64,000 nucleotides of DNA, taken from assembly GCF_001592965.1 (NCBI RefSeq), contig NZ_LRPC01000031.1, positions 62,001 through 126,000 of the forward strand, in the 5' to 3' direction. The position numbers and the translations under genes are program-made. Below, one piece after another: positions 59,042 to 64,000 of this stretch. Every line of letters starts with the position of its first letter. Positions within the stretch are counted from its first letter, which is position 1. Source of the stretch: Roseivirga spongicola. GTDB taxonomy: Bacteria > Bacteroidota > Bacteroidia > Cytophagales > Cyclobacteriaceae. A model generated the notes under the pieces. The model was not told the origin of the DNA. It saw nothing but the letters and a program-made list of their open reading frames with translations, and searched no databases.

Positions 59042-59665
59042 ATGGCTATAGAAATATCAAATATCTCGTACATAATTTTCGACCTTGGCGGTGTTATTAT
59101 CGATTTGGACACCGAAGCTACTTATAGAGCATTTGCTGAGGTTTCTGGTAAGCCTTTGCCAATGGTTCAAAGTTTAGCTGCCGAAGCTGATTTTTTCAAA
59201 ACTTATGAGAGAGGAGAGATCGATGACCCTACGTTCCGCGCTCACTTAAGAGAAGAGCTTGAGTTTACTGGTGAAGAGGGCTTGTTAGACGAAGCATGGA
59301 ATGCGATGCTTGGACCTATTACTAAGGAGCGATTTGAGTTACTAGAAAAGTTGGCAGAGCAGTATGACCTATATGTGATGAGCAATACGAATGAAATCCA
59401 TGTAAGAAGGTTTCTTAATATTGCCAAGTATACTTCTCCTCAAAAAGATTTTCATGACTATTTTAAGCAGGTCTACTTCTCTCAAGAAGTGGGAGCAAGA
59501 AAACCTGAGCCTCAGGCTTGGCAGGTAATCTTAAATGATCATCAACTGAATGCTTCAGAAGGGTTGTTTATCGATGACAATAAAATGAATATAGAAGCCG
59601 CTGCTAAACTAGGTCTACAAGTTTACCATAACCAAAACGTAAATGATTGGATGAAACTCTTTTAG
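59042..59665 (+). CDS. HAD-superfamily hydrolase (subfamily IA)
   Basis: 207 aa. Motif I IIFDLGGVIIDLD, motif II YVMSNTNEIH, a lysine in VGARKPEPQAW and motif IV LFIDDNKMNIEAA. It resembles YihX-type sugar-phosphate phosphatases. Cytoplasmic and monocistronic; substrate unknown. Confidence 0.85.
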   Translation: MAIEISNISYIIFDLGGVIIDLDTEATYRAFAEVSGKPLPMVQSLAAEADFFKTYERGEIDDPTFRAHLREELEFTGEEGLLDEAWNAMLGPITKERFELLEKLAEQYDLYVMSNTNEIHVRRFLNIAKYTSPQKDFHDYFKQVYFSQEVGARKPEPQAWQVILNDHQLNASEGLFIDDNKMNIEAAAKLGLQVYHNQNVNDWMKLF

Positions 59666-59730
59666 AGGTTCATTCAATCCTAACACAAGAAGTTTAGCGA
59701 ATCAAGCGTCTCTTTAATGGGGAGTGGGGA

Positions 59731-60033
59731 CTAAAACCCTGCAGCTCTATAGGCGTCAATACCGCCTGTCATGTTAATTACTTTGCCGAAGCCTTGCTGT
59801 CTTAGGTACATTTGGGCTTGAGAAGCTCTTTTACCGGACTTGCAATGAATAACTATCTCAGCTTCCTTTAATTCAGCTAAATCAGAAATTTTATGGGGTA
59901 TTTCAGCTAATGGAATATTCTGTGCGCCAATATTGTCTTCTTCATACTCCCAAACTTCGCGCACATCTATAAAACAAAAATCTTCTCCGTTATCTAATCT
60001 GTCTTTTACCTCTTGAACGGTGATGTTCTCCAT
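59731..60033 (-). CDS. Single-domain rhodanese
   Basis: 100 aa with the active loop IVIHCKSGKRASQ carrying the catalytic Cys. It transfers sulfane sulfur, consistent with the sulfur theme elsewhere, but this gene is in an operon with the T9SS-sorted and PASTA proteins. The upstream gene ends 2 bp before it. Confidence 0.88.
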   Translation of the reverse strand: MENITVQEVKDRLDNGEDFCFIDVREVWEYEEDNIGAQNIPLAEIPHKISDLAELKEAEIVIHCKSGKRASQAQMYLRQQGFGKVINMTGGIDAYRAAGF

Positions 60034-60035
60034 TT

Positions 60036-61895
60036 TTATTCCTTTAGTATTATTCTTTTAAAGCTTACATTTCCGCCTTGGCTAAGGCGCAGCAAATATA
60101 TTCCTTTTTTGTTGAAGCTTAGGTCTATTGTATATCCGTTTGCCACTTTGCTAAGCTCATAATTTGCCACTTTGCCCCAATTGTCAAAAACCGAAAGGTT
60201 CTCCAGTTCACCTTCAAAGAAAAGTATACCCTCAGTAGGGTTAGGGTAAAGTTTAATGTCTCTGGCTTCGCCTGAATCTGCCTCTTCAAAGTTGGCTGCG
60301 GTTTCTTTATCGAACCTAGGGCGCATGAGAAAGCTACCTGTCACAAACTCGTTTTCTTGCCATTGTCCGCTTACGTTATAGTACATCTTGTCACCAGAGT
60401 CTATGTTCTTATCAAGACCTACTGCTAGAAACTCGTTAGTACCTTGTTCAAAACCAATGTAAATAGTGTCTTGAACAAAAATTGGGGTTTCTAGTGCATA
60501 CGCTCTCAATTCGCCAATGCTAGAAGGCCTTAAGACACTATATGAGTTTTGGTACAAGATCGATTCTGGGTCATTATTCAGGTTGTTCCAAACATAAAGT
60601 TCAATTGGTTCTCCAGCTTGTTGAACAAATGGGAAGTTAATGTCTATGTGAGTCAGCAGTGCTCTTCCTTCTACATAATATGCATAAGCTAATTTGCCAC
60701 CTCTTTGATTGATACCAGCAGCAAAGTCTGGTTCACCGTCATCGTAAGCCAGATAGTCATCTATTACAGTAATTACTTTTACGGTGTCATTCAGTCTGTA
60801 GTCAATGTTGGTGTTAAAGGTGGTGTCTACACCTGGGTTAATACGCTCAATAAAATAGTTGTCGCCAGACCTGATTACGTAAGAGGTTTCTAGCCACAGA
60901 GAGTCGGCCAAGGCATTTAAATTGGCAGAAAGCGCAGGAGAGGTAAAGGTTCTTCTTTCAAAAGCTCCGGGCAAGGGGTTAGCCACTCTATCGTCATTCA
61001 GTACTTCTATTTGTTCATTGGCAATTAACTCTCTAACGGTTGTGGTAAACTGAATGGGTTGAAAAGATGAATTTAAGTTGTAGAAGCCAACATTGGTTTC
61101 TTGTAAGTAGCGCGATGGGTTAGCAAAGAATTGCTCTGTGGGCATTGCCGAGTATGGCGCGGTCAAGAACGAAGGCTTTCGGGTAAGGGCTCTGTCTAGG
61201 TAAGCTGTGTCTGCTTCGTAGCGAGAATCGTTCAAATAAACGTAGTCTAGAAGCCAAGTATCGAAAGCTCCTGAAAGTCTTGAATAAGATTGAAATTTGA
61301 ACTGAAAGGTGTCTGAGAAGTATTCAGAGTTTACTTTAATGTTTTCTTGGAAAAACTCTCCAGTTTCTAAATTTATACCACCGGTAGTAGACCAAACAGA
61401 CCGCCATGTACCATCAGGTGTTTTAAACTCAAGGCTTAAACTGTCTTCTTCATCGGGTAATTCTCCATTGCCCGTTACTTGCCAGAAAAAGCTTAAGTAA
61501 ACCGAGTCGGCTTGGCTTGCTTCTAAAGTAGCTAGGTTAATAGGATGAGAAACAAGGCTATCTGTCTTTCCATTAATTAGGCTCGATGCATTATAAGGTG
61601 CCCCATTAGCATCTACACCATCAAAGATAGCCACGTTTATAGTAGGAGCATTTACCCCTGTGCCATTGCTTATTCTAACCTGATTGCCACTAAGCCATAG
61701 GTTGGATGAAGGAACAATGGAAGCGGTACTAAAATCGTCCCAGAAGGGGAGGCTAAGAGTAGCTTGAGACTGTTGCGCAGAATATGGAACGGAGTTAAGG
61801 CTCCACATTGTATTTGGAAGAGGGCGCTCAACGATTTGCCCTTTCACAATCGTACAGAGAAGTAAAAGCCCTATGATCCAAACTGATTTCCTCAC
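60036..61895 (-). CDS. Secreted protein with T9SS type A sorting domain
   Basis: 619 aa, signal peptide MRKSVWIIGLLLLCTIVKGQ. The last 75 residues (IKLYPNPTEGILFFEGE ... RLSQGGNVSFKRIILKE) form a type A C-terminal sorting domain for the type IX secretion system. The middle is beta-rich, with segments like LSLPFWDDFSTASIVPSS typical of surface proteins of gliding Bacteroidota. The start overlaps the PASTA gene by 4 bp. Function unknown. Confidence 0.85.
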   Translation of the reverse strand: MRKSVWIIGLLLLCTIVKGQIVERPLPNTMWSLNSVPYSAQQSQATLSLPFWDDFSTASIVPSSNLWLSGNQVRISNGTGVNAPTINVAIFDGVDANGAPYNASSLINGKTDSLVSHPINLATLEASQADSVYLSFFWQVTGNGELPDEEDSLSLEFKTPDGTWRSVWSTTGGINLETGEFFQENIKVNSEYFSDTFQFKFQSYSRLSGAFDTWLLDYVYLNDSRYEADTAYLDRALTRKPSFLTAPYSAMPTEQFFANPSRYLQETNVGFYNLNSSFQPIQFTTTVRELIANEQIEVLNDDRVANPLPGAFERRTFTSPALSANLNALADSLWLETSYVIRSGDNYFIERINPGVDTTFNTNIDYRLNDTVKVITVIDDYLAYDDGEPDFAAGINQRGGKLAYAYYVEGRALLTHIDINFPFVQQAGEPIELYVWNNLNNDPESILYQNSYSVLRPSSIGELRAYALETPIFVQDTIYIGFEQGTNEFLAVGLDKNIDSGDKMYYNVSGQWQENEFVTGSFLMRPRFDKETAANFEEADSGEARDIKLYPNPTEGILFFEGELENLSVFDNWGKVANYELSKVANGYTIDLSFNKKGIYLLRLSQGGNVSFKRIILKE

Positions 61896-62677
61896 TGCTG
61901 TGGCTCTTCTTCCTCTTCTTCTTTTTCCTTATTAATCCACACCTCAATTAAGTCTCCAGTTCTTACCATAGCACCTACCGGAGGTAGTTGTTTGTACACT
62001 CTGTTAGGAGGAACGGTGTCGTTGAGTATGTAGTTAATCTCGTCAAGTTTTAAGCCTGAAGCTTGAATTTGAAACTTAACCTCATCGGCAGACTTGCCAA
62101 GGAAATCTGGAGTAGGAAAGCTTTTGATACCCTCGCCATTACCTATCACTAAGTCTATTGTAGAACCTTTGTAAATCATGGTTCCAGTGGTAATATCTTC
62201 ATCGCTTAATTTCTGAGAAATTACCGCGTTTACTCTTCTGTCTGGCACATAAGAGATTTCTCCAAGTTTAAGGCCGTGGCTGTTTAGTATATCTGCTGCG
62301 TTCGGTAAGTCAGTGTTGATCAGGTTAGGCATGCGCACCTGCGGTGGAACATTGGCGTTAAGTGTAAGGTAGATTTTCCTGTCTTCCTTTACCTTGGCAC
62401 CGCCCTTTGGATTTTGGCTAAGAATAAATTCAGGGTCGTAGTCTTCAGAAAAACCTGAGTCTTCGGTAACTACGTACTGAAGATTTCTATTGGTTAAGAA
62501 TTCATCTATATCATCGAAAGACTTACCTACCAGATCGGGTACCGTAATGGTCTCGTTGTGGTTGGTAGTAGACGGTAGGTATACATAAAAAAAGAAAAGT
62601 AGGGCAACTAATCCGATGCCTACCATAATTCCGATGTTCTTAAGAAAGCTTAAAATATTGAAGGGCTTTTTGCTCAT
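61892..62677 (-). CDS. Membrane-anchored PASTA-domain protein
   Basis: About 261 aa from ATG 62677. One transmembrane helix (about 14-34) is followed by three PASTA domains (about 42-110, 112-178 and 182-252; VPDLVGKSFDDIDEFL, MPNLINTDLPNAADIL, TPDFLGKSADEVKFQI) and an acidic tail. There is no kinase domain. PASTA modules bind peptidoglycan or muropeptides, so it likely sits in the periplasm near the cell wall. Confidence 0.87.
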   Translation of the reverse strand: MSKKPFNILSFLKNIGIMVGIGLVALLFFFYVYLPSTTNHNETITVPDLVGKSFDDIDEFLTNRNLQYVVTEDSGFSEDYDPEFILSQNPKGGAKVKEDRKIYLTLNANVPPQVRMPNLINTDLPNAADILNSHGLKLGEISYVPDRRVNAVISQKLSDEDITTGTMIYKGSTIDLVIGNGEGIKSFPTPDFLGKSADEVKFQIQASGLKLDEINYILNDTVPPNRVYKQLPPVGAMVRTGDLIEVWINKEKEEEEEEPQQ

Positions 62678-62802
62678 TTCCAAAGTTTAGAACGGCCAAA
62701 AATGAAAATCATTTTATCCGTTGAGGGCTAATCGCCAACAAAGATAACTATTAGTTCAACGTGTCAAATTTAAGCTGATAATTCAATGACCACCAACAAA
62801 AA

Positions 62803-62825
62803 AGGCGCTTCAAAAAAAAGCGCCT
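62803..62825 (-). terminator. Intrinsic terminator after the NifU-like gene
   Basis: AGGCGCTT/AAGCGCCT, an 8-bp stem; on the minus strand it is followed by six T residues. Confidence 0.85.
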
Positions 62826-62847
62826 CTTAAAGAATTGTAATTCTTTA

Positions 62848-63084
62848 TTAAGCTTCAGCTACATTTACCGCTATTACTTCCTTTACTTCAGGAATATCTC
62901 GCTTAATGGCCTCTTCAATTCCGGCTTTCATGGTCATGTGAGACATTGGGCACGATTCGCACGCGCCTTCTAACTCGAGCTTCACCACCATGTCTTCAGT
63001 TACTTCCAGCACACGAACATTTCCTCCGTCTGCAATCAGAAAAGGTCTGATTTTCTCTAGTGCTGTTTCAATTCTCTCAAGCAT
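62848..63084 (-). CDS. NifU-like (NFU-domain) iron-sulfur scaffold protein
   Basis: 78 aa containing the NFU signature GACESCPMSHMTMKAGIE with the CxxC that holds a bridging [4Fe-4S] cluster. It delivers clusters to client proteins. It follows the Mrp gene by 3 bp on the same strand, linking two iron-sulfur assembly factors. Confidence 0.92.
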   Translation of the reverse strand: MLERIETALEKIRPFLIADGGNVRVLEVTEDMVVKLELEGACESCPMSHMTMKAGIEEAIKRDIPEVKEVIAVNVAEA

Positions 63085-63087
63085 ATT

Positions 63088-64000
63088 TTAAACGTTAATT
63101 TCTACTTTCTTCGTTTCAGCCTTTTCTGCGTTTCTTATGGCTATTTTCTGAGCCACAACTTCTGCCACATTTTTAAAAGCTTCTCCTGTAATATCGCTAT
63201 TCATAATGGCCGGGTATCCCACATCTCCACCTTCTCTAATTCCCTGTACCAGAGGTATTTCGCCTATGAATGGAACATTATGTTTCTCGGCAAGTTTTCT
63301 TCCACCTCCTTTACCAAAAATATAGTATTTGTTTTCTGGTAATTCCTCGGGTGTAAAGTAAGCCATATTTTCAATCACTCCAAGAACCGGAACATTGATT
63401 TGGGCTTGCTGAAACATGTTCAACCCTTTTTGCGCATCGGCAATAGCTACTTTCTGTGGAGTTGTTACTAAAACAGCACCAGTTACAGGTACAGTTTGAA
63501 CTAGTGTAAGATGAATATCACTGGTGCCAGGAGGGAGGTCTATGAATAAATAGTCTAACTCACCCCATTCGGTATCTGCAATAAACTGCTTAAGTGCGCT
63601 GCTGGCCATAGGCCCACGCCAAACCACGGCATTTTCTGCAGGGGTTAATAGCCCAATAGAAATAAGCTTTACACCGTATTGTTGCACAGGAATAATCAGG
63701 TTTTTGTCTCCTTCTTTCTTTATACCTGGTTGTTCATGCTCGCAGTTGAACATGGTAGGCATAGAAGGGCCAAAAATATCGGCATCAATAACTCCAACTT
63801 TAGCCCCTTGTTTGGCTAATGCCACAGCCAGATTAGCCGTTACAGTAGATTTTCCAACACCACCTTTACCAGAAGCTACAGCGATAATATTTTTAACATC
63901 CGGTAGAAGCGGTGCATTATCTCTAGTAGAAGTTACATGAGAACTCATGGTAACTGTTACCTCAATATCTTCTCCAATGTACTTGGCAATTGCCTCTTCA
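63088..64000 (-). CDS. Mrp/NBP35-family iron-sulfur carrier ATPase, 5' end outside the window
   Basis: The frame stays open from the ATG at 63948 to the window edge (EEAIAKYIGEDIEVTVT precedes it), so the N-terminal DUF59 domain usual for this family starts outside. The visible part has the deviant Walker A SGKGGVGKSTV, DADIFGPSMP and FIDLPPGTSD. Mrp proteins bind and transfer [4Fe-4S] clusters with ATP. It is co-transcribed with the NifU-like gene. Confidence 0.92.
   Translation of the reverse strand, partial: EEAIAKYIGEDIEVTVTMSSHVTSTRDNAPLLPDVKNIIAVASGKGGVGKSTVTANLAVALAKQGAKVGVIDADIFGPSMPTMFNCEHEQPGIKKEGDKNLIIPVQQYGVKLISIGLLTPAENAVVWRGPMASSALKQFIADTEWGELDYLFIDLPPGTSDIHLTLVQTVPVTGAVLVTTPQKVAIADAQKGLNMFQQAQINVPVLGVIENMAYFTPEELPENKYYIFGKGGGRKLAEKHNVPFIGEIPLVQGIREGGDVGYPAIMNSDITGEAFKNVAEVVAQKIAIRNAEKAETKKVEINV

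Overview
The window is chromosomal DNA of a Bacteroidota member, most likely an aerobic Cytophagales type close to Roseivirga or Fulvivirga. The evidence is a SusC/SusD pair, a protein with a type IX secretion sorting domain, many lipoproteins, promoters of the TAnnTTTG type, and family-level matches throughout. No prophage or CRISPR array is visible. Mobile sequence is limited to one REP-associated transposase with its repeats, several intergenic repeat families, a GIY-YIG insertion next to a tRNA gene, and toxin-antitoxin-like pairs.

Layout. (1) 1-18211 looks like an organophosphorus and aminophosphonate utilisation locus. It holds a class V PLP enzyme cut by the window edge, a divergent XRE-cupin regulator with a 17-bp operator-like palindrome, a phosphonatase-like HAD hydrolase, a DUF5690 transporter, a TIGR03364-type FAD oxidoreductase, SusC/SusD, two exported alkaline-phosphatase-superfamily enzymes, a Tat-exported PhoX-like protein, a class III PLP enzyme resembling the ammonia-lyase PbfA, a calcineurin-like phosphatase and a PLC/GDPD-like esterase. 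I read this as a Sus-type locus for a phosphorus-containing polymer or lipid headgroup rather than a plain glycan. (2) 18211-22413 has a duplicated three-hairpin repeat, agmatinase, a ParE-type TA pair, a small secreted protein and glnS. (3) 22413-23426 has no protein gene. It carries a row of DnaA-box-like 9-mers spaced about 12 bp apart (a candidate oriC), followed by about 0.65 kb of back-to-back hairpins ending in strong + strand terminators (a candidate large structured RNA). (4) 23426-29140 is a TetR-ABC-HlyD-TolC export operon whose ATPase motifs are degenerate.

(5) 29269-47245 is a reduced-sulfur module: sulfide:quinone oxidoreductase, ferritin plus a Crp/Fnr regulator, a SulP carrier, two persulfide dioxygenase-rhodanese fusions, a split YeeE/YedE transporter, an outer-membrane protein and a TsdA-like dihaem cytochrome. 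A palindrome of the form GTAAC-N4-GTTAC lies in front of four of its transcription units and is a good candidate for the Crp/Fnr operator. It is interrupted by a RAYT transposase with three composite repeats, a small XRE/membrane-protein pair with three palindromes exactly 21 bp apart, a DUF885 lipoprotein and an MFS gene.

(6) 47348-52446, on the minus strand, is the most unusual stretch: an RtcB RNA ligase, a TPR protein and a slipin (SPFH) gene, preceded by about 350 nt of hairpin-forming leader, three tRNA-like elements and two tiny ORFs that each end at an intrinsic terminator. One tRNA-like element is Tyr(GTA) with an odd D-arm. The other two are complementary pieces in permuted order that together would make a perfect 73-nt tRNA-Lys(UUU). 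Broken or permuted tRNAs beside the ligase that seals broken tRNAs suggest an RNA-repair or tRNA-decoy system. (7) 52446-64000 holds a serine hydrolase interrupted by an in-frame TAG, a RhlE-type helicase, a mobile-mystery A/B (HTH plus Fic) pair, two outer-membrane proteins, a GIY-YIG gene between duplicated tRNA 3' ends beside tRNA(CAU), and housekeeping genes (HAD, rhodanese, T9SS-sorted protein, PASTA protein, NifU-like and Mrp).
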